Assembly (NCBI RefSeq): GCF_025717065.2
Contig: NZ_JAOVZO020000001.1
Span: 1 to 64,000 of the forward strand
From: Tahibacter soli
GTDB lineage: Bacteria; Pseudomonadota; Gammaproteobacteria; Xanthomonadales; Rhodanobacteraceae
Length of the DNA stretch: 64,000 nucleotides
Direction: 5' to 3'
Shown: one piece after another, positions 8,562 to 18,899 of the stretch
How the letters are laid out: every line of letters starts with the position of its first letter
Position numbering within the stretch: the first letter of the stretch is position 1
The notes under the pieces: generated by a model
What the model was told of the DNA's origin: nothing
What the model saw: only the letters and a program-made list of their open reading frames with translations
The model's database searches: none
Translations under genes and position numbers: made by a program

Positions 8562-9545
8562 ATGAGCAAGAATTTTTACCGTTTGTCGGCGCTGGCCGTT
8601 CTTGTCGCGGGCACCACGCACGCGCAGACCATGCCGCCCGACGCGCCCGGCGCGCAGGACCACGCCGCGATCAGCCGCTACGCCGGCTCGTGGCTCGTCG
8701 CGCAGGAAACGCGTCCGTTCGACCAGGTGAAGCTGCCGTCGGGCAACGACGTCGCGACGGTCGAAGGCCGCGTGACGCGACTGTTCTACGTCGGTCCTGC
8801 CGGCAAGTCGGTGCTCGAAGTGCAGCGCAACTACGAGCAGGCGCTCGAAGCCGCCGGCGGCACGCGCCGCGACGGCTGCGCCGACGACGCGTGCGGACGC
8901 CGGCCGTTCAAGCCGCTGCGCGATCTGTTCGCCGATCCCAAGCTGCCGAAGGCGCAGCTCGAAGGCTGGAGTCCGATCACGCTGCTGCAGCAGTGGCAGG
9001 AGGCCGGCACCGAGCGCTACTGGTACGGCACGGTGAACACGCCGAACGGCGCGCTGCACGTCGCGGTGCTGACGGCAAAGCCCGGCACGATCGCGCTGTC
9101 GAGCAAGTACGCCGCGACCGTCATCGAAATCGTCGAGCCGAAGGCGATGGACGCGGGGAAAGTGACGGTCGATGCCGGTGCGCTGACGAAGGGGCTCGAA
9201 GCCGAGGGCAAGGTCGCGCTGTACGGCCTGACGTTCGACACCGGCAAGGCGACGATCAAGCCCGAGTCGGCCGCGCAGCTCGAACAGATGGCGCGCGTGC
9301 TGCAGGGCAACGCGTCGCTCAAGGTGCACATCGTCGGACACACCGACAACCAGGGCGCGCTCGACACGAACCTCGCGCTGTCGAAGGCGCGCGCGCAGGC
9401 CGTGGTCGACGCATTGGCGACGACGTACAAGGTCGACGCGCGGCGTCTTTCGGCCGCGGGCCTCGCGAGCTACGCGCCGGTCGCGAGCAACGCGAACGAT
9501 GCGGGCCGCGCGCGCAATCGCCGCGTCGAAATGGTGGTGCAGTAA
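8562..9545 (+). CDS. OmpA-family outer-membrane protein
   Basis: A 327-residue secreted protein. The signal peptide is about MSKNFYRLSALAVLVAGTTHA. Residues about 20-205 resemble the DUF4892-type domain found before OmpA domains. The OmpA/MotB peptidoglycan-binding domain follows at about 215-325 (LYGLTFDTGKATIKPES, VHIVGHTDNQG, NLALSKARAQAV, RARNRRVEM). It probably anchors the outer membrane to peptidoglycan. The start at 8562 has GGAAGGGA upstream; an upstream in-frame ATG gives no signal peptide. Confidence 0.85.
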   Translation: MSKNFYRLSALAVLVAGTTHAQTMPPDAPGAQDHAAISRYAGSWLVAQETRPFDQVKLPSGNDVATVEGRVTRLFYVGPAGKSVLEVQRNYEQALEAAGGTRRDGCADDACGRRPFKPLRDLFADPKLPKAQLEGWSPITLLQQWQEAGTERYWYGTVNTPNGALHVAVLTAKPGTIALSSKYAATVIEIVEPKAMDAGKVTVDAGALTKGLEAEGKVALYGLTFDTGKATIKPESAAQLEQMARVLQGNASLKVHIVGHTDNQGALDTNLALSKARAQAVVDALATTYKVDARRLSAAGLASYAPVASNANDAGRARNRRVEMVVQ

Positions 9546-9566
9546 CCGGTCGCGGCGGCCGGTTAC
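9542..9566. terminator. Hairpin between convergent genes
   Basis: GTAACCGG (9542-9549) pairs with CCGGTTAC (9559-9566), spanning the stop codons of the OmpA gene and the convergent GNAT gene. No T-run follows, so it may act as a bidirectional mRNA end or simple stem. Confidence 0.4.
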
Positions 9567-10225
9567 GCCGGCCGCTGCGTGCGCCAGAACGGCAGCGTCG
9601 CGTCGACGACGAAGCCGAGTCGGCGATACAACGCCACCGCGCGCGTATTCGACGCACTGACGTGCAGAAACGCGCGGTCGCCGCGCGCCTGCGCGCCGGC
9701 CGCGACGTGCAGTGTCAATCGCGCCGCGTAGCCGCGGCCGAGATGATCCGGATGCGTGCAGATCGCGCTGATCTCCTGCGCGTCGTGCGTCGCCATGCGT
9801 TCGCCGGCCATCGCGACGAGGCGTCCGTCGACGCGGATGCCGACGTAGCGGCCGAGCAGCCGCGTGCGCGGACGGAAGAAAAACGGATACGCGATGCCGG
9901 TGAGTTCGAGCATGTCGGGCACGTCGACGTCGCGCAGTTCGAGCACGGGTTCGTCCGGCGCCGCGACGGGCGTCGGCAGCCGCATCTGCAGGATGTCGCC
10001 GACGGGTTCGGCGACGAGGCCGTCGGGCAGCACGTCGACGACGAAGCCGGCTTCGCCGGGCGCCATCAGTGCGACGACGTCGGCCGCCGCGACCGAGGCG
10101 TCGGCCACCGCGAAAAACGGCGCGACATCGCCGGGATAGCGCCGCGCACGCGCGTCGCCGATCGCGAGCGGCGCATGGCGCGTGGTCAGCGCCTGCCAGA
10201 CGGGGTTGCGGATGATGGCGCTCAT
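9563..10225 (-). CDS. GNAT-family N-acetyltransferase
   Basis: A 220-residue protein whose C-terminal half is an FR47-like GNAT domain: the acetyl-CoA site EISAICTHPDHLGRGYAARL, then AFLHVSASNTRAVALYRRLGF. It transfers an acetyl group from acetyl-CoA to an unknown amine. The ATG at 10225 is chosen because the extra 16 residues to an upstream ATG do not look like family sequence. Stand-alone gene. Confidence 0.8.
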   Translation of the reverse strand: MSAIIRNPVWQALTTRHAPLAIGDARARRYPGDVAPFFAVADASVAAADVVALMAPGEAGFVVDVLPDGLVAEPVGDILQMRLPTPVAAPDEPVLELRDVDVPDMLELTGIAYPFFFRPRTRLLGRYVGIRVDGRLVAMAGERMATHDAQEISAICTHPDHLGRGYAARLTLHVAAGAQARGDRAFLHVSASNTRAVALYRRLGFVVDATLPFWRTQRPA

Positions 10226-10427
10226 GTCTCGAATCCGGTCGATATCAGTGCCTGTACTGTCGGGATCGGCCAACGCGGAGACAAGACCCGACGCGGAACT
10301 TCGCTCGATTCATCCGCTCGACTCGCCACCGGCGTACCTCGAGCCCGCGGCAGCAGGGCTGCGAGAACGCCAGTCGGCGCGCGTCGAGCGGCGCAATCCG
10401 GTTCGCGAGCAACGACGATTGAGCGAG

Positions 10428-12056
10428 TCACTGCTTGTGTTCGTCGAGCCATGCCACGACACGCGACCAATGCCTGGAAGTGGCGTACTCGCGAAAACTC
10501 GATTCGTGGTCGGAGAGCTTGGACAAATCCGATCCCGCGTCCAGCAGCAGCATCGCGACGTCTTCGTTTGCTGCGCCGCCGAGCGCGGGCAAACCGTATT
10601 TGCCGGGCGTCGATGCGTCCGCGCCTTCTTCAAGCAGGTAACGCACGAACGCGACGTCGCCGGCGCCGGCTGCTCGATGCAACAGCGTGTCGCCGTTCGC
10701 CGCGGCCGCGTGCAGGTCGCATCCCTGCGCCGCCAACCACTGCGCGATCTTCAGACCCTCCCATTTCGCCGCGCCGTAGGGCTTTTCCAACAGCAGCGTT
10801 ACCGGGACGCGTTTCGCGGTTTGTTTCCCGCTCTCGTCTTCGTCGTCGAATTCGAGCGACGGCGTTGCGGCGTTTGCGGCAGACCAGACGCGCTGAACCG
10901 ATGCCAGCCTTGCGCCTTTTATGGCGGCGCGAAATGCGGCGTCGACTTTCGCGCGATCTATCTGGCCGCGGGTTTCAAGCGCGCCGTTCGCGATCAGAGC
11001 ATCGGCAGTCTCGGCTTTGCCGTTTTCCAGCGCGATATCCAGCAGAGTGCCGGTACGCTGGCGCCATGCACCTTGCGACGGCTTGCCATCGTCACGCGCG
11101 CCGCGTTGCAGCAGGCGCAGCACGGCCTTGTCGCTGTCGCCCTCGCGTTCCGCCACCGATCGCCAGAGCAGGGCGGTGCCTTCGGGCGATGCGAAGTCGA
11201 ATCCTTCCTGATCGAGCAGGTCGACGGTTTCCACGGAGAGGCGTATCCAGCGATCGGTCTTTGCCGCCGCATCGATCTCGCGCTCGAATTCGCTGATCGC
11301 CACCGGCATGCCGACCATTTCGCCGACATAATCATGGATGCGATGCGAACGTTCGCCCGCCTTGATCGTGACGGTTTGGCTCGGATTGTCGGTGATCGGC
11401 GCGATGTATTCGGTTTTCGACGACCAGATGTTCTTCGTGTGCATGCTTTCGACCAGTCGCGCGACCTCGGCGGTCGGGATTCGATAGCGGTGTTCGCCTT
11501 CGACGTCCACGAACGCCCTGCCTTTGTACGTCACACTGCCGTCGCCGCGAATTTCGACCGTATAGCTCGGGCACGAGCCGAAACAGGCGGTGCGTTCGAG
11601 CCCGATCACGAACTGGTCGAGCGGCACGTCCACCGGCGACGCGGTCGATTCGACGCGTTCGACCTCGCGGACGTTCTCGGTAACGATCGCCGCCGCCGAT
11701 CGACCGTCGGCGAACGGTCGATAGCGCACGTCGGCGAGCTTTTCCAGCCAATTGCGCCGCTGCCTGTTCAGTGGCGCCTTCTTGCCGAAGTCGTTGACCA
11801 GTCGATAGCAATCCACGTTGCCGTTCGCGTTGATCCGCAAGGCCATCTCGAATCCCCAGAGATGCCCCGGACCGTCGCCACGGTCATATTCGACCGGCGG
11901 GATCGATCCCTCGCGATGTGACGCGACCTCGTCGTCGGACGGCACGTATCCGAGCAACTGGTCGGGCCGGCATTCCGGGATCGGCGGAGTCTCGGGCGCT
12001 GCAGTGATCGCGACGGCCCAAAGCATCGTGGTGGTGATTTCAAGAATCGATAGCAT
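10428..12056 (-). CDS. DUF6438-like and ankyrin-repeat protein
   Basis: About 542 residues. A hydrophobic N-terminus (MLSILEITTTMLWAVAITA) suggests a signal peptide or anchor. The middle (IGLERTACFGSCPSYTVEI to HTKNIWSS) matches the DUF6438 pattern of conserved CFGxCPxYxV. The C-terminal third carries ankyrin repeats (GDTLLHRAAGAGDVAFVRYL, GADASTPGKYGLPALGGAA). Function unknown; ankyrin repeats imply protein binding. Codon use is similar to neighbours. The start is uncertain: an ATG at 12128 is also in frame. Confidence 0.7.
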   Translation of the reverse strand: MLSILEITTTMLWAVAITAAPETPPIPECRPDQLLGYVPSDDEVASHREGSIPPVEYDRGDGPGHLWGFEMALRINANGNVDCYRLVNDFGKKAPLNRQRRNWLEKLADVRYRPFADGRSAAAIVTENVREVERVESTASPVDVPLDQFVIGLERTACFGSCPSYTVEIRGDGSVTYKGRAFVDVEGEHRYRIPTAEVARLVESMHTKNIWSSKTEYIAPITDNPSQTVTIKAGERSHRIHDYVGEMVGMPVAISEFEREIDAAAKTDRWIRLSVETVDLLDQEGFDFASPEGTALLWRSVAEREGDSDKAVLRLLQRGARDDGKPSQGAWRQRTGTLLDIALENGKAETADALIANGALETRGQIDRAKVDAAFRAAIKGARLASVQRVWSAANAATPSLEFDDEDESGKQTAKRVPVTLLLEKPYGAAKWEGLKIAQWLAAQGCDLHAAAANGDTLLHRAAGAGDVAFVRYLLEEGADASTPGKYGLPALGGAANEDVAMLLLDAGSDLSKLSDHESSFREYATSRHWSRVVAWLDEHKQ

Positions 12057-12296
12057 GGATGCGTGGCCCCGGTCGTCTGCCGCGTTGTCGATGCACGTCG
12101 TCGTAGCGCGAGTGCGCGAAATGCGCAAGTCGGACAGCTGAGCGCGCGTGTTCGTTCACGAGAGGCATCGAGGATCGGCTCGGGCGTTCGTGCCGGAATA
12201 CGAAAATGCGCGTAGTGCCAAGGTATACCGCGATCGGCGCGACGCCGTCGGCGCCCGGAGTCTGCGCGTTGCGATGCTGCTGAAGTTTTTGGTGCG

Positions 12297-12419
12297 CTAC
12301 TCTTTCACTTGGCCGGCGATGCGATCCAGATTCGCGTTCACGCGCGACAGCAGCGCGAACAGCTGATCACGTTCCTTCTCGCTGAAACCCGCCAGCGCCT
12401 TGAGGCTGGTCGACCGTTC
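12297..12419 (-). pseudogene. MarR-family regulator, C-terminal remnant
   Basis: The minus-strand frame ends LKALAGFSEKERDQLFALL then SRVNANLDRIAGQVKE, the characteristic last helices of a MarR-family regulator. Upstream of about 12419 the frame runs into sequence that is coding on the other strand for a monooxygenase, so the DNA-binding half is missing. It is the regulator half of a divergent pair that was fused by deletion. Confidence 0.6.
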
Positions 12420-13025
12420 GCATCCGACGCTGTCGCGACTGGTCGGGCGCGGCAAGATGAGCGCGGAGGGCGACGGCAAGGCGCTCATTGCGCAGCGCAA
12501 CGGCAACGCCCACATTCACGGCTACGCCATCTTCCGCGTGCCGGCCGACTGGATCGGCAAACGGTTCGACTTCGCGTCGCCGACGGCAATGCGGCAGGCG
12601 CTCCTGCAAGAGTTCCACGGCTACGCCGACGAGATACGCGATCTGTTCCGCGCGGCGAACGACTCGTTCGCGGAGCGGCCGATCTACGCGCTGCCGAGGG
12701 TCACTGCTGGACGAACCGGCGCGGCCTCACCTTGATCGGCAATGCGGCGCACGTCATGTCGCCATTCGGCGGCGACGGCGTCAACAATGCGATGCTCGAT
12801 GCCGCAGAGCTTGCGCGCCTGTTGAGCGAAAGGGCGGATTGGCTCGAAGCCGTCGCCGAATACGAACGCCTGATGTTCGTGCGCGTCGCGGAATCGGCAG
12901 AAGGCGCTGCCGACGCGGCGGCGACGTTGTTGTCGCAAGACGGGCAGGCGCTGACGCTCGCGACGTACCGCAGCCATGCCGCAACCGGGCAGCCGACCGC
13001 GTGCAGGGCGGTTCGCCGCGCATGA
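12406..13025 (+). pseudogene. FAD-dependent (TetX-like) monooxygenase remnant
   Basis: Two pieces of one flavin monooxygenase survive. The first (12406 to about 12700) contains RHP-like HPTLSRLVGRGKMSAEGDGK and ALIAQRNGNAHIHGY. The second, in another frame (from about 12702), contains LTLIGNAAHVMSPFGGDGVN, the second FAD-binding motif, and AMLDAAELARLL. A frameshift lies at 12697-12702. The N-terminal GxGxxG half is absent, and the last residues are unlike the family. Not functional as it stands. Confidence 0.65.
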
Positions 13026-13148
13026 TCGCTTCGCATCCGTACCGGCGCGGGCGCTTTCGCATATCCATTGCGACCCGCCCCGCGCTCATGCGACGCTGAA
13101 CCCTTCGCCGTGCCGCGACGTCCGCGGCGCGGCGCCCTCTGCGACGCG

Positions 13149-13736
13149 GTGAATCCCTTGCTTTTGATGATCGACAACTACGACAGCTTCACCTGGAACC
13201 TCGTGCAGTACTTCGGCGAGCTGGGGCAGGACGTCACCGTCGTGCGCAACGACGAGTGGACCGTCGACGCGATCGCCGCGTCCGGCGCGAGCCGCGTCGT
13301 CATTTCGCCCGGGCCGTGCACGCCGAACGAGGCCGGCGTGTCGCTCGAACTCCTCGCGCGGCTGTCCGGCACGCTGCCGATCTTCGGCGTGTGCCTGGGC
13401 CATCAGGCCATCGGTCAGGCGTTCGGCGGCAAGGTCGTGCGCGCGCGGCAGATCATGCACGGCAAGACCTCGATGATTCATCACGCCGGCCGCGGCGTGT
13501 TCCGCGACCTGCCGAACCCGTTCGAGGCCACGCGGTACCATTCTCTCGTCGTGGAAAAAGAATCCTTGCCCGACTGCCTGGAAGTCACCGCGTGGACGCA
13601 GCGCGACGACGGCGCTATCGACGAGATCATGGGCCTCAAGCACAAGACGCTCGCCGTCGAAGGCGTGCAGTTCCACCCCGAATCGATCCTGACGCAGCAC
13701 GGCCGCGAACTGCTCGGCAACTTTCTCGCCGCATGA
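13149..13736 (+). CDS. trpG: Anthranilate synthase component II (glutamine amidotransferase)
   Basis: A 195-residue class I amidotransferase giving ammonia for anthranilate synthesis (or, as PabA, aminodeoxychorismate). [18 protein letters not shown] starts the protein; the nucleophile lies in [15 protein letters not shown] and the His-Glu pair in [19 protein letters not shown] at 13149 is the likely start; the ATG at 13167 would remove conserved residues. Followed by a coupled TPR gene, not by trpD, which is 3.2 kb further on. Confidence 0.92.
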   Translation: MNPLLLMIDNYDSFTWNLVQYFGELGQDVTVVRNDEWTVDAIAASGASRVVISPGPCTPNEAGVSLELLARLSGTLPIFGVCLGHQAIGQAFGGKVVRARQIMHGKTSMIHHAGRGVFRDLPNPFEATRYHSLVVEKESLPDCLEVTAWTQRDDGAIDEIMGLKHKTLAVEGVQFHPESILTQHGRELLGNFLAA

Positions 13737-15511
13737 TTGCCGCCGCCGCGTGGTGGCTGGGCCTCGCGCTCGCCGCGTCCGACCCCGCGCCCGTCGAGCG
13801 CTGCCGCGCGCTGCAGCAGCGCGAACCGCGCGAGGCGATTGCCGCATGCGACGCGGCGTTCGCGTCGCTCGACGTGAAAACCAACGCCGAGCTCGCCGAG
13901 GAAATGCTGTTTCGCCGCAGCGACGCGCAGGCCGCGACCGGCGACTTTGCCGCGGCATCGGCGACGCTCGATCGCGCCGCCGCGATGCCGCCGGACCCCG
14001 CGCGCTGGATGCACGATTTCCGGCTCGAGCGCCGCCGCGGCATTCTCGAATACCGGCAGGGCCGCTACGCCGCCGCGCTGCCGCTGTTTCGCGCCGCGCG
14101 CGAGCGCGCCGCGGCGCACGACGACGCCACCGCGCTCGGCCAGAGCGACAACGATATCGGCAACGCGCTGCGCCGCATCGGCAGCTATCGCGAAGCGCTC
14201 GCGGCGTATCTGTCGAGCCTCGAGAACAAACGCCGCGCCGGCGACAAGCACCTCGGCGCGCTGCTGACGAACCTCGGCGATCTCTACCGCGACCTCGGCG
14301 ACATTCCGGCGTCGCGCACGCGCTACGAAGAAGCGCTCGTCGACTACGAACGCGACGGCCGCACGCTCGATCGCGCGCATACGCTCGACGCGCTCGGCAC
14401 GCTGATGCTCGACGCGAAGGACCACGACGCCGCCGCGCGGTATCTCGGCGACGCGCAGGCCGCGTTCGCGCAGCTCGGCGCGCGTTCGGACGAGATGCGC
14501 ATCTGCGCGCGGCTCGCGCGCCTCGCGCTCGATCGCGGCGATGCGCGTGCGGCCGACGCGGCGCTCGCGCGCGGCACGGCGCTCGCGACGGAACTGAACC
14601 TGCCGCCGTCGCCCGACCTGTCGCTGCAGGCCGCGCGCGCGAAACGCGCCGCCGGCGACATGCGGGGTGCCGAAACGCTGCTCGCGGCGGCCCTCGGCCG
14701 GCTCGCGGCCGACGCGCCCGAGCGCGTCGCGCTGCTCCAGGCGCGCGCGGAAACCGCCGCGGCGGCCGGCGATACGGCCGGTGCCTATCGCACCTACGTC
14801 GAGTTTCATGCGGCCGACGCCGCGCACCGCGATGCCGAACACGATCGCGAACTGACCGAACTGCGCGTGCGCTTCGACGTCGCCGAAAAGGAGCGCGCGC
14901 TGCAGCGCCTCGCCGACGAGAACGCGCTCGCGGCGCTGTCGCTGCGCTATCGCACGAGCCAGCTCGCGCTGGTCGGCGCGCTCGCGCTCGCGGGTTTCGC
15001 GGTGTTCGCCGCGCTGTTCTACCGCGTGCGGCAGCGCGCGCGGGCGCAGGCCGCGGCGCTCGAAGCCGAACGCGACGGCTATCGCCGCGCGCTCGAAGCG
15101 CTCGGCGGCGACGAACCGGCGGCGGCCGGCGACGCGGACAGCGAACCCGAAGCCGTCGCGGACGCCGCGCCCGTACCGTCCGGCGACGACGACACGTTCC
15201 GCCGCGATCTCGTCGAGCTCATGCTCGCGACGGTCGAGGCGTGGGAGCGCGCGACCGGCACGACGCGCATCGAACTCGCCGAAAAGAGCCGCGTCTGGCG
15301 CGTGACGATCGACGAGGGCCGGCTGCGCGTGCGCGCGATGGAGCGCTATCTGTCGCTGGCCAAGCTGCCGCGCCAGCCGCGCTGGCGCGAGGTGCTGCGG
15401 TCGGCGTATTTCGTCTTGTCCGAATGCGCGCTCGAGGCCGATGCGCGCGCCGATCTGCGCCGGCGCGCCGACGCCGTGCAGGCCGTCGTGCGCCGGCGCG
15501 CGTTGCGCTGA
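13733..15511 (+). CDS. TPR-repeat membrane protein with C-terminal regulatory-type domain
   Basis: A 592-residue protein. A short hydrophobic N-terminus ([19 protein letters not shown]) is a likely signal peptide, then TPR units fill about residues 40-360 (for example [39 protein letters not shown]). A coiled segment about 365-405 precedes one transmembrane helix ([20 protein letters not shown]) and a cytosolic domain about 490-590 ([40 protein letters not shown]) that recurs in Lysobacterales TPR proteins. The periplasmic sensor/cytosolic output layout is inferred. Its ATG overlaps the trpG stop (ATGA). Confidence 0.75.
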   Translation: MIAAAAWWLGLALAASDPAPVERCRALQQREPREAIAACDAAFASLDVKTNAELAEEMLFRRSDAQAATGDFAAASATLDRAAAMPPDPARWMHDFRLERRRGILEYRQGRYAAALPLFRAARERAAAHDDATALGQSDNDIGNALRRIGSYREALAAYLSSLENKRRAGDKHLGALLTNLGDLYRDLGDIPASRTRYEEALVDYERDGRTLDRAHTLDALGTLMLDAKDHDAAARYLGDAQAAFAQLGARSDEMRICARLARLALDRGDARAADAALARGTALATELNLPPSPDLSLQAARAKRAAGDMRGAETLLAAALGRLAADAPERVALLQARAETAAAAGDTAGAYRTYVEFHAADAAHRDAEHDRELTELRVRFDVAEKERALQRLADENALAALSLRYRTSQLALVGALALAGFAVFAALFYRVRQRARAQAAALEAERDGYRRALEALGGDEPAAAGDADSEPEAVADAAPVPSGDDDTFRRDLVELMLATVEAWERATGTTRIELAEKSRVWRVTIDEGRLRVRAMERYLSLAKLPRQPRWREVLRSAYFVLSECALEADARADLRRRADAVQAVVRRRALR

Positions 15512-15515
15512 GCCG

Positions 15516-16028
15516 TCAGCTTTCCGGCGAGTTCCCCACCGGTATCGCCGGCGAGCATTTCGCGCAGACGCCCTGCACGCCGGCCGACTTTTTGTAGCGC
15601 GCGTGGTGAAGGGTCGACAGGAAAAACTGCGGACCGTAGACGATCGGTGCGACGCTGCCGAATTCTTGGCCGGGGCTGGACGTCGCAGGGCGTCCGGCGA
15701 CGGACGTCGTACCCGGAACCGGTTCGGCGTACTGGTCGCAATGCGCGACGACCATCAGCGCCGCCTTGCCGTAGTCGTCGTCGAAATTGCCGCACGATTT
15801 GAGGCTGTTGCAGGTCGGTGTCGGCGTCGTCTGCGCGTGCGGGCGCGGGTCGGGACAGTTGCCGGCCTCGACGCACGCGACCCAGGCGTTGATATCGGCC
15901 TCGGCGAACGCGAAAGACGCGACGTTCGTCGCCAGGCCGTTCTGGCACCAGTTCGCGCTCGGCAACGGATCGTGCGCCCAGGCCGACGTCGCGAACAGCG
16001 CGACCAGGCCGCTTGCCAGGTACTTCAT
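15516..16028 (-). CDS. Secreted cysteine-containing hypothetical protein
   Basis: A 170-residue protein with a clear signal peptide ([18 protein letters not shown], cleaved before HDPLP). The mature part has eight or so Cys ([36 protein letters not shown]), suggesting disulfides or metal binding in the periplasm. GGGAG-type ribosome site precedes the ATG. No family recognised. Its end lies 5 bases from the convergent TPR gene. Confidence 0.6.
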   Translation of the reverse strand: MKYLASGLVALFATSAWAHDPLPSANWCQNGLATNVASFAFAEADINAWVACVEAGNCPDPRPHAQTTPTPTCNSLKSCGNFDDDYGKAALMVVAHCDQYAEPVPGTTSVAGRPATSSPGQEFGSVAPIVYGPQFFLSTLHHARYKKSAGVQGVCAKCSPAIPVGNSPES

Positions 16029-16369
16029 CGTTTCTCCCCTTGGAATGGTGCCCCGCGCCGCCCGCCGCGGCGCGAGGTGGCGCAAGCGTCCGGCGTGTCG
16101 CGCCGGACACGCAAGCGCCGGAGCGGGTCAACGCGGGAACGAACTCGCGCAAGCCGTTGTTTTTGTGGGAAGTCGGCGGGCGCGAGTCGCGAGAGACGTT
16201 AGCGCATGGAATCCCAGCGCGAAACAGCCGCTTGCGCGGCGAAACCGCCGCCGGCGTCCCGGCGCGTCCCGCTTCGACCCGGTTTTTCGCTCGCGGCGTG
16301 CCGCGCAGCCGGTCGAGCATGGATCACCGCGGCGCGGTCGCGTCGCCGGCTACCCACAGGAGATCGTTC
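16029..16369. other. Divergent intergenic region
   Basis: 341 bases between two divergent secreted-protein genes. It should hold both promoters, but I see no convincing -35/-10 pair, and the open frames through it have no coding character. Confidence 0.5.
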
Positions 16370-16792
16370 ATGCGTTCCATGCTTCGCCTCGCCGCCGCCG
16401 CGGCGCTCGTGCTGTCGATCGGTACCGCCCACGCCGACCAGGCGCCGAATTCGCCGTGGTACTACGCCGGCGGCGCCGACCTGATCGAGCCGGGCCATAC
16501 GGTTTGGACCAACGCCGGCATCACCGTTCAGAGCAACACGTACGCCGGTTGCGTCGCGCAGCTCAACTACGATCTCGACTACCGCCTCGACAACGGCTGG
16601 ACGCTGCACCAGCTCCATCCGTGCCACATCGTGCGTCCGGGCTTCGGGGTCGGCGTGCCGGCCGACCGCGTGCTCACGCGCGACGACCTCGCGGACATCG
16701 TCGAGGGCACGACGGTGCTGCGCGAGCGCTATCGCATCGACCAGTTCGAAACCGAGATCAACAAGCTGCTGGGCCTGCAGCCGCAGCGCTGA
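16370..16792 (+). CDS. Secreted hypothetical protein
   Basis: 140 residues: a signal peptide ([22 protein letters not shown]) and a mature domain of about 118 residues with two Cys ([29 protein letters not shown]). The ribosome site ACAGGAG is 7 bases before the ATG, which fixes the start. Unrecognised; probably periplasmic. It lies 107 bases upstream of trpD but is likely a separate unit. Confidence 0.65.
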   Translation: MRSMLRLAAAAALVLSIGTAHADQAPNSPWYYAGGADLIEPGHTVWTNAGITVQSNTYAGCVAQLNYDLDYRLDNGWTLHQLHPCHIVRPGFGVGVPADRVLTRDDLADIVEGTTVLRERYRIDQFETEINKLLGLQPQR

Positions 16793-16899
16793 TCCGCGGC
16801 GCGCCCGGCGGATGCCCGCCGGGCGCTTATGCCGTCGCCGCCGCTGACCTTTGCGGCGGGACTCCTTATCATGCCGCTTCGTTCCGACGGAGCCGGCCG

Positions 16900-17949
16900 G
16901 TGCCGATCACCCCGCAACAGGCGCTGCAGCGCACTATCGAACACCGCGAGATCTTCCATGACGAGATGGTCGATCTGATGCGCCAGATCATGCGCGGCGA
17001 GGTGTCGCCGACGATGGTCGCGGCGATCACGACCGGGCTGCGCGTCAAGAAGGAAACCGTCGGCGAAATCGCCGCGGCGGCGCAGGTGATGCGCGAAATG
17101 TCGCTCAAGGTCGACGCGCCCGCGTATCCGTATTTCGTCGACATCGTCGGCACCGGCGGCGACAGCGCCAATACGTTCAATATCTCGACGTGCTCGATGT
17201 TCGTCGTGGCCGCGGCCGGCGTGAACGTCGCCAAGCACGGCAATCGCAGCGTGTCGTCGAAATCCGGCAGCGCCGACGTGCTCGAAGCGCTCGGCGCGCG
17301 CATCGACCTCGACCCCGCGGCCGTCGCCGCGTGCCTCGCCGACACGCGCATCGGCTTCATGTTCGCGCCGAACCATCATCCCGCGATGAAGGTGGTCGCG
17401 CCGGTGCGCAAGGAAATGGGCGTGCGCACGCTGTTCAACATCCTGGGCCCGCTGACGAATCCGGCGGGCGCGCCGAACATGCTGATGGGCGTGTTCCATC
17501 CCGATCTCGTCGGCATCCAGGTGCGGGTGCTGCAGAAGCTCGGCGTGCGTCATGCGCTGGTGGTGCACGGCAAGGACGGCCTCGACGAAATCTCGCTCGG
17601 CGCGTCGACGCTCGTCGGCGAGCTGCGCGACGGGCAGGTGAGCGAATACGAAATCCATCCCGAAGAACTCGGCTTCGCGATGGCGTCGTCGCGCCAGCTC
17701 GCGGTGGCCGACGCCGACGAATCGCGCCGGCGCGTGATCGAAGTGCTCGACAACCAGCCCGGCGTCGCACGCGACATCGTCGCGCTGAACGCCGGCGCCG
17801 CGCTGTACGCGGCCGATCTCGCGGCGTCCATCGCCGAAGGCGTCGCGCTTGCCGACGAGGCCATCGCGACCGGCGAGGCGCGCGCGAAACTCGACCAGTT
17901 CGTCGTCGCCACGCGACGGCTGGCACCGGCAATCAAGGACGATCGATGA
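16900..17949 (+). CDS. trpD: Anthranilate phosphoribosyltransferase
   Basis: A 349-residue type III phosphoribosyltransferase joining anthranilate to PRPP, second step of tryptophan synthesis. Motifs: [17 protein letters not shown] (PRPP loop), [33 protein letters not shown] and [17 protein letters not shown] at 16900 has ACGGAG upstream and gives the usual N-terminus ([19 protein letters not shown]). Its stop overlaps the trpC start (ATGA). Confidence 0.95.
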   Translation: MPITPQQALQRTIEHREIFHDEMVDLMRQIMRGEVSPTMVAAITTGLRVKKETVGEIAAAAQVMREMSLKVDAPAYPYFVDIVGTGGDSANTFNISTCSMFVVAAAGVNVAKHGNRSVSSKSGSADVLEALGARIDLDPAAVAACLADTRIGFMFAPNHHPAMKVVAPVRKEMGVRTLFNILGPLTNPAGAPNMLMGVFHPDLVGIQVRVLQKLGVRHALVVHGKDGLDEISLGASTLVGELRDGQVSEYEIHPEELGFAMASSRQLAVADADESRRRVIEVLDNQPGVARDIVALNAGAALYAADLAASIAEGVALADEAIATGEARAKLDQFVVATRRLAPAIKDDR

Positions 17950-18733
17950 GCGACATTCTGAAGAAGATCCTCGCGCGCAAGGCCGAGGAAATCCGGGCGC
18001 GCAGCGAAAAGTCTCGCTGCGCGAGCTGTCGGCACGCGCGGCCGACGCGCCGCCGGTACGCGGTTTCGTCGACGCGCTGCAGGCGAAAGTGGCGGCCGGG
18101 CAGGCCGCGGTGATCGCCGAGGTCAAGAAGGCGAGCCCGAGCAAGGGCGTGATCCGGCCCGACTTCGATCCGGCCGCGATCGCGAAGAGCTACGAAGCGG
18201 GCGGCGCGGCGTGCCTGTCGGTGCTGACCGACGTCGACTTTTTTCAGGGCAGCGACGCGTACCTGCAATCGGCGCGCGCGGCGTGCGCGCTGCCGGCACT
18301 GCGCAAGGATTTCACGATCGACGCGTACCAGGTGTACGAGGCGCGCGTGCTCGGCGCCGACTGCATCCTCTTGATCGTGGCCGCGCTCGGCGACGCGGCG
18401 CTGGCGGAGCTGTCGACGCTCGCGCTGGAACTCGGCATGGACGTGCTGGTGGAAGTGCACGACGCCGAAGAACTCGACCGCGCGCTCGCGGTGCCGGCGC
18501 CGCTCGTGGGCATCAACAACCGCAACCTGCGCACGTTCGACGTGACGTTGGAGACGACGCTGGCGCTGCGCGACCGCGTACCGGCGGATCGGCTGCTGGT
18601 GACGGAGAGCGGCATCGTTACGCCGGACGACGTGGCGTTGATGCGGGCGAACGACGTGCAGGCGTTTCTGGTGGGCGAGGCCTTCATGCGGGCGGCGGAG
18701 CCGGGTGAGGAATTGCGGCGGTTGTTTGCATGA
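17946..18733 (+). CDS. trpC: Indole-3-glycerol phosphate synthase, frameshifted in this sequence
   Basis: The fourth step of tryptophan synthesis (ring closure of CdRP). The first 22 residues ([20 protein letters not shown]) are read from 17946; from about 18011 the protein continues in another frame: [67 protein letters not shown] and [11 protein letters not shown], all standard TrpC motifs. One base (a G in GAAAAG-GTC) appears to be missing at 18007-18011. Restoring it gives a full 262-residue enzyme. Either an assembly error or a real loss causing tryptophan auxotrophy. Confidence 0.88.
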
Positions 18734-18763
18734 CTCGTGCGCCGACGGTGCGGCGCGAATACT

Positions 18764-18794
18764 CCCTCTCCCCCGACGCCGTCGGGGGAGAGGG
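18764..18794. repeat. REP-like palindrome
   Basis: CCCTCTCCCCCGAC (18764-18777) pairs exactly with GTCGGGGGAGAGGG (18781-18794) around a 3-base loop. Such C/G-rich palindromes are common dispersed repeats in Lysobacterales genomes. Confidence 0.7.
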
Positions 18795-18865
18795 GCGGGG
18801 TGAGGGGGCGGCGCCGGAGTCTGCGTCGATCTCGACGAAGTGCGAAGCGTCGCCCCCTCTCCCAG

Positions 18866-18895
18866 CCTCTCCCCCAAGCGAGCTTGGGGGAGAGG
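18866..18895. repeat. Second REP-like palindrome, next to the phosphatase start
   Basis: CCTCTCCCCCAAGC (18866-18879) pairs with GCTTGGGGGAGAGG (18882-18895) around 2 bases. Together with the copy 100 bases upstream it makes a REP pair. Its right arm contains GGGAGAGG, which also serves as the ribosome site for the GTG at 18900. Confidence 0.7.
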
Positions 18896-18899
18896 GGTC

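Noticed and set aside
18005-18015. Programmed -1 frameshift in trpC
   Set aside because: The site lacks a proper slippery heptamer and no stimulator is seen; TrpC has no known frameshift control.
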